5,315 nucleotides of DNA. Origin: Smithella sp. Its GTDB lineage: Bacteria; Desulfobacterota; Syntrophia; Syntrophales; Smithellaceae. The position numbers and the translations under genes are program-made. The notes beneath the pieces were generated by a model. The model saw only the letters and a list, made by a program, of their open reading frames with translations. It made no database searches and was not told the DNA's origin. Where the stretch lies: assembly GCA_012797505.1 (NCBI GenBank), contig JAAZOZ010000010.1, forward strand, positions 1-5,315, in the 5' to 3' direction. The first letter of the stretch is position 1; each line of letters starts with the position of its first letter. Of this stretch, positions 1 through 5,315 are shown piece after piece.

Positions 1-699
1 GCCCGTGTTTCGGTAAAAAGCCACGCCAACGGCGCCCTGAATCCCAAGGCTCACCTGCGGAAAGCGGTGACGATCGATCAGGTCCTGGCGGCCCCGATCA
101 TCGCCTGGCCTCTGGGGCTTTTTGACTGTTGCGGTGTCAGCGACGGCTCGGCCTGTGCCATCGTTACGACGCCGGAGATCGCCCAGAAACTGGGCAGAAA
201 GAAGAAGGACCTGGTCACGGTCAAGGCCGTCCAGCTGGCGGTCAGCAACGGTTATGAAGGCGGCTTCAATGAATGGGACGGAGCGAATTTCGTGACCACG
301 GACAAATGCGCGGCAGCCACTTATAAGGAAGCCGGAATCACGAACCCGCGCGAAGAGATCAGCATGTTCGAGTGTCATGACTGTTTCTCCATCACGGAAC
401 TCGTAACCTATGAGGATCTCCATCTCTCGGAGCGAGGCCATGCCTGGAAAGATGCCTTAGACGGTATGTATGACCGGGACGGCAAAATTCCGGCCCAGAT
501 CGACGGCGGTCTCAAGTGTTTCGGACACCCGATCGGAGCCTCGGGATTGCGGATGATTTATGAAATGTACCTGCAGCTTCAGGGGCGGGCGGACAAGCGT
601 CAGCTCGAAAATCCGCGATACGGTTTGACACACAACCTGGGCGGTTTCCCTCACCAGAACGTGTGCGCGATTTCCATTGTAGGTAAGTATGGAAAGTAA
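1..699 (+). CDS. SCP2-type thiolase (acetyl-CoA acyltransferase), C-terminal part, 5'-truncated
   Basis: The frame is open from base 1 to the TAA at 697-699, giving 232 residues; the N-terminal half, with the nucleophilic cysteine, lies outside the window. The GTG at 67 is an internal valine, since upstream codons continue the same protein. Visible thiolase landmarks are the DGSA stretch (about residues 48-51), HDCF at 124-127, GHPIGASG at 174-181 and a C-terminal NLGG at 212-215. HDCF in place of NEAF, and NLGG where classical thiolases have CxG, are marks of the SCP2/SCPx and archaeal-type thiolases; the GHP histidine (residue 175) is the expected catalytic His. Such enzymes cleave 3-ketoacyl-CoA with CoA in the cytoplasm, and SCPx members accept 2-methyl-branched substrates. 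Keeping HDCF and GHP argues against the related steroid retro-aldolases (Ltp2 type). In several bacteria and archaea these thiolases work with a DUF35 protein; none is visible here. Family is confident, substrate is not. Confidence 0.93.
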   Translation, partial: ARVSVKSHANGALNPKAHLRKAVTIDQVLAAPIIAWPLGLFDCCGVSDGSACAIVTTPEIAQKLGRKKKDLVTVKAVQLAVSNGYEGGFNEWDGANFVTTDKCAAATYKEAGITNPREEISMFECHDCFSITELVTYEDLHLSERGHAWKDALDGMYDRDGKIPAQIDGGLKCFGHPIGASGLRMIYEMYLQLQGRADKRQLENPRYGLTHNLGGFPHQNVCAISIVGKYGK

Positions 700-840
700 T
701 TCTGTAGGACGCGGATGACGCTCGCGCCGCGGAGGTGGTGGAGCCGCTTTCTCCGCCTCCGCGGCCTCCTCCGATCGGATCGGTTTTTGCACGGAGGTCG
801 GAAGCGTCCGGACAATGCATTTTGATGAGGAGACGGATGA
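700..840 (+). promoter_or_regulatory. Intergenic leader upstream of the acyl-CoA dehydrogenase
   Basis: This 141-base gap is the longest gene-free stretch in the window and holds the double hairpin at 726-788. After the T-run, a weak sigma70-like pair can be proposed: TTGCAC at 787-792 (3 of 6 matches to TTGACA) and GACAAT at 811-816 (4 of 6 to TATAAT) with 18-base spacing. The -35 is poor, so this is only a candidate. A strong ribosome binding site, GAGGAG at 827-832, sits 8 bases before the ATG at 841. No regulator binding site or riboswitch was recognised. Confidence 0.3.
726..788 (+). terminator. Double hairpin with T5, probable Rho-independent terminator after the thiolase
   Basis: A perfect 10-bp inverted repeat (GCCGCGGAGG at 726-735, CCTCCGCGGC at 756-765) encloses a 20-base loop that can pair further (GGAG 740-743 with CTCC 751-754). 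Six bases later a second small hairpin, CCGAT (771-775), CGG loop, ATCGG (779-783), is followed directly by TTTTT (784-788). The second hairpin plus T-run has terminator form although the stem is only 5 bp; the large stem alone lacks an adjacent T-run. It lies 26 bases after the thiolase stop and 52 before the next start, so it probably ends or attenuates the upstream transcript. Confidence 0.55.
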
Positions 841-1983
841 ATGGATATTATTCAATATACGGATGAACACCGAATGTTCCGGGATACTTTCCGGAAGTTT
901 GTCGCCAATGAACTGCTTCCCCATGTCGAGGAATGGGAAGAGGCCGGCATCGTTCCCAAGAGCGCCTGGAAGAAAATGGGAGAACACGGGTTTCTGGGCA
1001 TGTCTGTTCCGGTGGAATACGGCGGCGCGGGAGCGGATTTTCTGTATTCGGTGATTGTTATCGAAGAACTGTCGCATTCCAATTTTGCGGGACTTGCGGC
1101 GCCCCTGCACACCGATATCGTTGTTCCTTACATTATTTCCTTCGGTTCTGAAGACCAGAAGCAAAAGTATCTTCCCGGCTGCGTCACCGGCGACATTATC
1201 ACGGCGGTGGCCATGACGGAGCCCAATACCGGCAGCGACCTTGCCGCGATCAAGACAACCGCCGTGGAGGACGGGAATGACATTGTCTTAAACGGGCAGA
1301 AAACCTTTATCAGCAACGGGATCAACTGTGATCTGTGCGTTGTGGCGGCAAAAGATCCGGCCTGTACGGACCCCCACAAAGCGGTGGATCTTTTTGTTGT
1401 GGAAGCCGGCACGCCCGGCTTTGAGAAGGGCAAAAAGATCAAAAAAGCCGGCTGGCACAGCCAGGATACCTCCGAGCTGTATTTCACGGACTGCAGAATT
1501 CCCAAAGAGAACCGTCTGGGCGAAAAAGGAACCGGATTCCTGAAACTCATGATGAAGCTTCAGCAGGAGCGTCTGGTCGTCGCCATCTCCGGAATCGCGG
1601 CCGCCGAATACATGCTGGAGACCACCATCCAGTATTGTCGGGAACGGACGGTTTTTGGAAAACCCATCTCCAAGTTTCAGGTCAATCAGTTCACGCTGGT
1701 GGAATGCGCCACGGAGATCAAGATCGGGCGGACCTTTGTGGACAAGCTGATTGTGGATCACATGGAGGGGCGGCAGGTTGTCATCGAGACGTCGATGGCC
1801 AAATACTGGATCACGGACATGGCCCACCAGGTGGCGGACAGATGTCTTCAGCTGCATGGGGGGTACGGATACTGCGATGAATACGGGATTTCACGGGCCT
1901 GGCGCGACAGCCGGGTGAGCCGGATTTTTGCCGGGACCAATGAAATCATGAAAACCATTATTGCCAAGTTTATGGGGTTATAG
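841..1983 (+). CDS. Acyl-CoA dehydrogenase (FAD, long-chain/isovaleryl-type catalytic Glu)
   Basis: A full-length 380-residue acyl-CoA dehydrogenase, the usual family size. It oxidises acyl-CoA to trans-2-enoyl-CoA with FAD, passing electrons to electron-transfer flavoprotein. The N-terminal helical domain covers about residues 1-120. The FAD/substrate signature AMTEPNTGSD is at 124-133 and FISNG at 156-160. RTVFGKPISKFQ (269-280) is the conserved flavin-contact stretch. The second family signature, beginning QLHGGYGY at 337, runs to about 356. The MCAD-type catalytic glutamate is absent: the motif reads FAGTNEIM (363-370) with Ala364. Instead QQERL (241-245) offers Glu243, the position used by long-chain and isovaleryl-CoA dehydrogenases. 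The start is supported by GAGGAG at 827-832. Only three bases separate it from the racemase-like gene, so the two are almost certainly cotranscribed. A branched or bulky acyl-CoA substrate is inferred from the neighbours. Confidence 0.95.
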   Translation: MDIIQYTDEHRMFRDTFRKFVANELLPHVEEWEEAGIVPKSAWKKMGEHGFLGMSVPVEYGGAGADFLYSVIVIEELSHSNFAGLAAPLHTDIVVPYIISFGSEDQKQKYLPGCVTGDIITAVAMTEPNTGSDLAAIKTTAVEDGNDIVLNGQKTFISNGINCDLCVVAAKDPACTDPHKAVDLFVVEAGTPGFEKGKKIKKAGWHSQDTSELYFTDCRIPKENRLGEKGTGFLKLMMKLQQERLVVAISGIAAAEYMLETTIQYCRERTVFGKPISKFQVNQFTLVECATEIKIGRTFVDKLIVDHMEGRQVVIETSMAKYWITDMAHQVADRCLQLHGGYGYCDEYGISRAWRDSRVSRIFAGTNEIMKTIIAKFMGL

Positions 1984-1986
1984 CGT

Positions 1987-3168
1987 ATGGCCGGACCACT
2001 GGAAGGTTTAAAGGTTCTTGACTTTACGACGCTTTTGCCCGGGCCGTATGCAACCATGATTCTTTCCGACCTGGGGGCGGATGTTTTAAAGGTTACCTCC
2101 GGAAGCCGGCCTGATCTGGCGGCCATTGTGCCGCCGTTTATCGGGAAGACCGATCTGACCGCCGCCTCGGCGTATCTTGGCCGCGGAAAGCGATCCATTA
2201 CGCTGAATCTGAAGGATGCCCGGGGGCTGCAGGTTGTCCATCGCCTGCTGGAGCGCTACGACGTCCTCATTGAGCAATTCCGTCCGGGAATCATGGCGAA
2301 GCTTGGATTGGGTTTTGATGATCTTGCCCCCCGGTATCCGTCCCTGATCTATTGCTCTCTGACGGGCTACGGCCAGACGGGGCCGATGAAAGACCGGGCG
2401 GGCCATGATATTAATTATTTGTCCCTCTCCGGGCTGATGGGTTACGCGGGACGCAAATACGAGGGGCCCGTGCCGATGCCCCTGCAGATTGCCGACGTGG
2501 CTTCCGGATCCAATAATGCCGTCATCGCCATTCTGGCGGCGGTGTTCAGCAGGAGCAGGAGCGGAAAAGGACAGTATCTCGATATTTCCATGACCGACGG
2601 GGCTTTCGCCTTCAACGCCCTGGCTGCCGCCGCCTATCTCGTATCGGGGGAAGAGCCGACAAGAGAAGGGTTTATCCTCAACGGCGGATCCCTCTATGAT
2701 TTTTATAAAACGGCGGACGGCCATTACCTGAGTTTCGGCGGGCTGGAGCCGCAATTCTTTGCCGCCTTCTGCAACGCCATCGGACGTCCCGATTGGATTG
2801 CCGGCGGCGTGGCGCCGCCGGACTGCGCCGGCGTCAAAGAGGAAGTAAGAAAGATCATCAAGAGTAAAACGCGCGGGGAATGGAAGGAAATTTTCGACAA
2901 AACGGATGCGTGTGTGGAACCCGTTCTTTCGCTTTCGGAAGCGCTGGACAGCGAATTGGTCCGGGAACGGCAATTGACGACGGACATCACGCTGCCGGAT
3001 GGAAGCACCGTACGACAACCGGCCAGTCCGTTCAAGTTTTCCGCAACTCCCCCGGTGTACGGAAAAACGGGCGTCAAGGCGGGATCGCATAACCGGGAAG
3101 TCTTCCTCGAACTGGGTTACAGCGAGGAGGAAATCAATGAGTTCGGGAAGACGGGACTGTTCTCGTGA
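1987..3168 (+). CDS. Alpha-methylacyl-CoA racemase-like protein (CaiB/BaiF, CoA-transferase family III fold)
   Basis: A 393-residue member of the CaiB/BaiF superfamily, which contains both formyl-CoA-type CoA-transferases and alpha-methylacyl-CoA racemase (AMACR). The N-terminus has the GPLEGLKVLDF opening (residues 3-13) and PGPYATMILSDLGADV (18-33), followed by LGRGKRS (64-70). Three stretches match the racemase active site: AGHDINYL (138-145, His140), IADVASG (168-174, Asp170) and GGLEPQF (251-257, Glu253). These correspond to His126, Asp156 and Glu241 of the Mycobacterium tuberculosis racemase, with offsets of +14, +14 and +12. The later TDACVEPVL (306-314) is also typical of racemases. 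The asparate alone would fit a transferase, but the complete His/Asp/Glu set favours epimerisation of 2-methylacyl-CoA. It starts three bases after the dehydrogenase stop, with a modest GGGG at 1974-1977 as ribosome binding site. CoA-transferase activity remains possible; family certain, racemase assignment likely. Confidence 0.85.
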   Translation: MAGPLEGLKVLDFTTLLPGPYATMILSDLGADVLKVTSGSRPDLAAIVPPFIGKTDLTAASAYLGRGKRSITLNLKDARGLQVVHRLLERYDVLIEQFRPGIMAKLGLGFDDLAPRYPSLIYCSLTGYGQTGPMKDRAGHDINYLSLSGLMGYAGRKYEGPVPMPLQIADVASGSNNAVIAILAAVFSRSRSGKGQYLDISMTDGAFAFNALAAAAYLVSGEEPTREGFILNGGSLYDFYKTADGHYLSFGGLEPQFFAAFCNAIGRPDWIAGGVAPPDCAGVKEEVRKIIKSKTRGEWKEIFDKTDACVEPVLSLSEALDSELVRERQLTTDITLPDGSTVRQPASPFKFSATPPVYGKTGVKAGSHNREVFLELGYSEEEINEFGKTGLFS

Positions 3169-3202
3169 AGAGAAGGTCCCGATCATGATAAACCATCATA
3201 AT

Positions 3203-3211
3203 GGGAGGTGA
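3203..3211 (+). promoter_or_regulatory. Ribosome binding site that fixes the start of the first MaoC-type gene
   Basis: GGGAGGTGA matches the anti-Shine-Dalgarno sequence almost perfectly. It places the start at ATG 3214, five bases after GGAGG. An in-frame GTG at 3208 lies inside the site itself and so cannot be its start. Confidence 0.85.
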
Positions 3212-3213
3212 GC

Positions 3214-3687
3214 ATGGCCGACAAATCAAAAGTAGGGATGGTGTTTCCCCCTTACATCTTCGAGGTGGAAAAGGGAAAAATCGCCGAGTTCGCTATGGCC
3301 GTTTCGCAGAAGGAGAGCAAGAGCCAGGTGAAACAGATTTATGCCGATTCCGGGGCGGCAAAGGCGGCGGGGTATAAGGATATTGTTCCCCCTTCGACGT
3401 TTCAAACGTGTTTTTTGCTGTGGGGCGGCGGAGGATTGATGCCCATGCTGCAGGAGGTCGGCATCAACCTGGTCCGGCTGCTTCACGGGGAAGAAGAGTA
3501 TGAGTATCTGCTCCCCATTCATCCGGGCGACGTAATGACCGGGGTCATCAAGGTTGTCGAGATGTTTGACAAGGAGAAGAAAGGCAAACCGGGGAAATTC
3601 ATGGAGTTCACCGTTCTGGAAGCGGAGATCAGGAATCAGCGCGGGGAACTGGCGATGCGCGCCCGCACAACTTTAGTGGAGAGATAG
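3214..3687 (+). CDS. MaoC-like N-terminal hotdog subunit (FAS1-like dehydratase domain), non-catalytic half of hydratase
   Basis: 157 residues from ATG 3214 to TAG 3685-3687. The sequence resembles the MaoC_dehydrat_N / FAS1-like hydratase domain found in mycobacterial HadA/HadC and in the N-terminal half of hydratase 2. Diagnostic stretches are AAGYKDIVPPSTF (51-63) and HGEEEYEYLLPIHPGDVMTG (91-110), the latter being a very conserved substrate-side motif of this domain. The catalytic D-x-x-x-x-H signature of (R)-hydratases is absent, as expected for the non-catalytic half that shapes the acyl pocket. The catalytic half is encoded immediately downstream, nine bases after this stop, so the pair probably forms a heterodimer acting on trans-2-enoyl-CoA. 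It lies 45 bases after the racemase-like gene with no terminator between, consistent with a single operon. The domain family is confident; the substrate is unknown. Confidence 0.85.
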   Translation: MADKSKVGMVFPPYIFEVEKGKIAEFAMAVSQKESKSQVKQIYADSGAAKAAGYKDIVPPSTFQTCFLLWGGGGLMPMLQEVGINLVRLLHGEEEYEYLLPIHPGDVMTGVIKVVEMFDKEKKGKPGKFMEFTVLEAEIRNQRGELAMRARTTLVER

Positions 3688-3696
3688 GAGGAAACC

Positions 3697-4149
3697 ATGA
3701 CGAAAGCATTGACGTATGAGAGCATCCATGTCGGCGACGCGATGCCGGCATTTACATCCGATCCCATTACCCGGACCCATCTGGTCCGATATGCCGGAGC
3801 CTCGGGAGACTTCAATCCCCTCCACCACGACGAGACGTTCGTCAAAATGTTCGGAATGCCGCGGGTGATTTCCCACGGGATGTTTGTGATGGGCATTGTC
3901 GGGCAGGCCGTCACGGATTGGGTTGACGACAAGAATCTGCGTAAATTCGGCGTCCGGTTTTCCGGGATGACGGAGCCCATGGATCTGGATGACCCGAACT
4001 CAAGGGACAGGGCAACGATTGTCGTCACCGGCAACGTGGTTGAAAAGTTTGAGGCGGACGGCGAGAAAAGGATGCGCTGCGAGATTCAGGCGGCGGACAA
4101 ACTGGGAGGCGTAAAGCTCACGGGCTCGTTTATCGCGGCTCTGTCCTGA
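3697..4149 (+). CDS. MaoC-like (R)-specific enoyl-CoA hydratase, catalytic hotdog subunit
   Basis: 150 residues, single hotdog domain. The hydratase-2 signature is clear at YAGASGDFNPLHHD (32-45): Asp38 and His43 have the five-residue spacing of the catalytic pair in PhaJ (Asp31/His36) and human MFE-2 hydratase (Asp510/His515), with Asn40 between them. ISHGM (58-62) follows as the usual second conserved segment. It should hydrate trans-2-enoyl-CoA to (3R)-hydroxyacyl-CoA. The ribosome binding site AGGAGG (3686-3691) overlaps the TAG stop of the preceding gene, five bases from the ATG, which suggests tight coupling and stoichiometric synthesis of the two halves. The arrangement parallels HadAB/HadBC and ChsH1-ChsH2 of actinobacteria. 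A (3R)-hydroxyacyl-CoA dehydrogenase would be needed for the next step and is not in the window. Confidence 0.92.
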   Translation: MTKALTYESIHVGDAMPAFTSDPITRTHLVRYAGASGDFNPLHHDETFVKMFGMPRVISHGMFVMGIVGQAVTDWVDDKNLRKFGVRFSGMTEPMDLDDPNSRDRATIVVTGNVVEKFEADGEKRMRCEIQAADKLGGVKLTGSFIAALS

Positions 4150-4161
4150 GAACGATCATGA

Positions 4162-4205
4162 GAACCGCTCCCGGCGGCGCAACGGGAGCGGTTCGGCGGT
4201 TTCTT
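4162..4205 (+). terminator. Probable intrinsic terminator after the hydratase pair
   Basis: A perfect 12-bp inverted repeat, GAACCGCTCCCG (4162-4173) and CGGGAGCGGTTC (4183-4194), with a 9-base loop, starts 12 bases after the hydratase stop. The T-rich run (TTTCTT, 4200-4205) begins five bases after the stem and is interrupted, so termination may be partial. It divides the racemase/hydratase operon from the thioesterase/ligase genes. Confidence 0.65.
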
Positions 4206-4233
4206 GCCCTGCGCTGATTTTCCAATTCATAAC
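4204..4233 (+). promoter_or_regulatory. Candidate sigma70-like promoter for the thioesterase-ligase pair
   Basis: TTGCCC (4204-4209, 4 of 6 to TTGACA) and CATAAC (4228-4233, 4 of 6 to TATAAT) are 18 bases apart in a short AT-richer patch just after the hairpin and about 30 bases before the start codon. This is a weak match by eye and the only promoter-like pair seen in this gap. Confidence 0.25.
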
Positions 4234-4250
4234 TTGCCGGAAACGGTCAC

Positions 4251-4257
4251 GGAGGTG
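4251..4257 (+). promoter_or_regulatory. Ribosome binding site that fixes the thioesterase start
   Basis: GGAGGTG lies eight bases (after GGAGG) before ATG 4264. The in-frame TTG at 4204, which would add 20 residues, has no comparable site and falls in the terminator's T-rich tail, so the ATG is preferred. Confidence 0.75.
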
Positions 4258-4263
4258 GCGGAT

Positions 4264-4731
4264 ATGATCGATCCAAAGTTTCAGGCGCATATCGAAATGC
4301 TGGAGAACGCTGTTCCGATTACTCAAAAAATGGGAATTCGGATCGTGGAGATGAGCGACCGTCATGTCAAGGTGCTTCTGCCTTTTGCGCCGAACATCAA
4401 TCACATCGGCACAATCTATGCTGGCTCTCTCTTCACGGCGGGCGAATACGTCGGTGGTCCGATTTATGTGGCCTCCTTCGATTATTCGAGATTCTATCCC
4501 ATTGTCAAAGCCATCAACATTCAATTCCGCCGACCGGCAACCACCGACGTAACCGTTGAAGCGACGTTAAGCGAGGCCGAAGTCAACGCCATTCAGGCCG
4601 AGGCCGAGGCGAAAGGGAAGGCTGACTGGAAAATGGACCTGGAAATCAAGGACCAGGCCGGAACCGTTTGCAGCCTTATTCAGGGAGTCTGGCAATTGAG
4701 GGTCATCAGCGAGGGAGGAATAAAAAAATGA
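4264..4731 (+). CDS. Hotdog-fold thioesterase-like protein (PaaI/YiiD-C/DUF4442 type)
   Basis: 155 residues from ATG 4264 to TGA 4729-4731. The central helix region PNINHIGTIYAGSLFTAGE (43-61) has the N-x-x-G-T...G...E pattern of small hotdog thioesterases such as the PaaI, YiiD C-terminal and DUF4442 groups. It is followed by strands around VKAINIQFRRPA (81-92), typical of the fold. It lacks the D-x-x-x-x-H hydratase motif, so it is not a third MaoC protein. Thioesterases hydrolyse acyl-CoA to free acid and CoA. Its stop overlaps the ATG of the acyl-CoA synthetase, so the two are translationally coupled despite opposite reactions; a role in relieving trapped CoA esters or in proofreading is possible. 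The stretch 107-119 is rich in Ala, Glu and Gln and probably helical. Fold is likely; enzymatic activity is inferred. Confidence 0.75.
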   Translation: MIDPKFQAHIEMLENAVPITQKMGIRIVEMSDRHVKVLLPFAPNINHIGTIYAGSLFTAGEYVGGPIYVASFDYSRFYPIVKAINIQFRRPATTDVTVEATLSEAEVNAIQAEAEAKGKADWKMDLEIKDQAGTVCSLIQGVWQLRVISEGGIKK

Positions 4732-5315
4732 TTCTGTCTTCAAAGGAAATGATTCGCCATTGGACGGACGCAGGGGCTTGGGGAACCAAGACCCTCATCG
4801 ATTACTTCAACGAACATGTTCGGAAAGATCCGGAAAAGATCTGCCTTGTGGATCCGCTGAACCGGGAAGCCCTGGTGGGGTCAAAGCCTGAACGACTGAC
4901 CTACCGGCAACTGGATCAGGCAGCCAGCGCCGTGGCGGAGGGGCTTCTGGCCAGGGGGATCGAAAAGGACGATATCATCATAGTTCAGCTTCCCAATATC
5001 TGGGAATTGGCCATGCTCTACCTGGCCATCACGCGCGCCGGCGCCTTAATCTCGCCCATGCCCATGCAATGGCGTTTTTCGGAACTCAAATACATCGCTT
5101 CCACCGCCTCCGCGGCGGCGATCATCACCATAGACACTTTCGCCGGTTATCAGCATATCGAGATGGCCCGAAAGGTGCAAGGCGAGGTCTCTTCCGTCCG
5201 CCAAATTCTAACGCTCACCGATATTCAAGAGATGGCGAAAGGCCCCGTCACGGGGAAAACCGACGCCATCCGGATAGACGCCAACGATGTTTTTACCCTT
5301 TGCTGGTCGTCCGGA
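4728..5315 (+). CDS. AMP-forming acyl-CoA synthetase, N-terminal part, 3'-truncated
   Basis: The frame stays open from ATG 4728 to the window edge (196 residues). The start is set by GGGAGG at 4713-4718 and by the ATGA overlap with the thioesterase stop. The sequence follows the N-terminal domain of ANL-superfamily ligases: LIDYFNEHV (23-31), LTYRQLDQAASAVAEGL (57-73), DDIIIVQLPN (81-90), then AITRAGALISPM (100-111) for the conserved G-A-x-x-x-P step. The final residues CWSSG (192-196) are the beginning of the phosphate-binding A3 motif (S/T-S-G-T-T-G-x-P-K-G), so the catalytic core lies beyond the edge. These enzymes activate a carboxylate with ATP and CoA via an acyl-adenylate. The substrate (fatty, branched or aryl acid) cannot be told from this half. 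In context it would feed CoA thioesters to the neighbouring beta-oxidation-type enzymes. Confidence 0.92.
   Translation, partial: MILSSKEMIRHWTDAGAWGTKTLIDYFNEHVRKDPEKICLVDPLNREALVGSKPERLTYRQLDQAASAVAEGLLARGIEKDDIIIVQLPNIWELAMLYLAITRAGALISPMPMQWRFSELKYIASTASAAAIITIDTFAGYQHIEMARKVQGEVSSVRQILTLTDIQEMAKGPVTGKTDAIRIDANDVFTLCWSSG

Noticed and set aside
67..699. GTG at 67 as a thiolase start giving a 210-residue protein
   Set aside because: The frame is open upstream to base 1 with thiolase-like sequence, no ribosome binding site precedes it, and the protein would lack the nucleophile half.
457..1164. Minus-strand open frame of 235 codons spanning the thiolase end, the gap and the dehydrogenase start
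   Set aside because: It crosses two well-supported plus-strand genes and a terminator-like hairpin, and its translation has low-complexity Pro/Arg stretches and no known motif.
2086..3186. Long minus-strand open frame of 366 codons opposite the racemase-like gene
   Set aside because: The plus strand encodes a full-length protein with conserved motifs across the same bases; the antisense product has no recognisable domain and is a by-product of GC-rich codon usage.
3185..3199. ATGAT/ATCAT inverted repeat before the first MaoC-type gene
   Set aside because: Only five AT-rich pairs with no T-run; too weak to call a terminator or operator.
3208..3213. GTG at 3208 as start of the first MaoC-type gene
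   Set aside because: It lies within the Shine-Dalgarno sequence that serves ATG 3214.
4204..4263. TTG at 4204 as an extended thioesterase start
   Set aside because: It has no ribosome binding site and sits in the terminator tail, whereas ATG 4264 has GGAGGTG at good spacing.
5105..5116. 12-base copy of CGCCTCCGCGGC shared with the right arm of the 726-765 hairpin
   Set aside because: At 5105-5116 it lies inside the acyl-CoA synthetase coding for Ala/Ser-rich residues and has no partner arm; probably a chance GC-rich match.

Overview
The window reads as a compact, same-strand acyl-CoA metabolism cluster from a bacterium. GC is moderately high, Shine-Dalgarno sites are strong, and genes abut or overlap. 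The gene set (acyl-CoA dehydrogenase, family III CoA-transferase/racemase, paired MaoC-type hydratases, SCP2-type thiolase, acyl-CoA ligase) is common in anaerobic fatty-acid, hydrocarbon or aromatic degraders of the Desulfobacterota (former Deltaproteobacteria, e.g. Syntrophales-like or sulfate reducers). That placement is an inference from gene content and style; there is no rRNA or marker gene to confirm it.

Layout, all on the + strand: (1) 1-699, C-terminal 232 residues of an SCP2-type thiolase cut by the left edge. (2) 700-840, an intergenic stretch with a 10-bp inverted repeat followed by a small hairpin and T5, probably a terminator. (3) 841-1983, an acyl-CoA dehydrogenase whose catalytic glutamate sits in the long-chain/isovaleryl-type position. 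(4) 1987-3168, a CaiB/BaiF-superfamily protein carrying the His/Asp/Glu set of alpha-methylacyl-CoA racemase. (5) 3214-3687 and 3697-4149, two single-hotdog proteins corresponding to the N- and C-terminal halves of a hydratase-2/MaoC enzyme, probably a heterodimeric (R)-specific enoyl-CoA hydratase. (6) 4162-4205, a 12-bp-stem hairpin, probable terminator. (7) 4264-4731, a small hotdog thioesterase-like protein. (8) 4728-5315, the start of an AMP-forming acyl-CoA synthetase, overlapping the previous gene by ATGA and cut by the right edge exactly at its ATP-binding signature.

Taken together the enzymes resemble the peroxisomal route for 2-methyl-branched acyl-CoAs (racemase, dehydrogenation, hydratase 2, SCPx-type thiolase), here as separate bacterial genes. 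The acyl-CoA synthetase would supply CoA thioesters, the racemase would set the alpha-methyl centre to the form the dehydrogenase accepts, the MaoC pair would hydrate the enoyl-CoA, and the thiolase would cleave the 3-ketoacyl-CoA. No 3-hydroxyacyl-CoA dehydrogenase lies in the window. The actual substrate cannot be read from the sequence. Every base range over 300 bp is covered by a gene; no tRNA, rRNA, CRISPR, insertion sequence or phage gene was seen.
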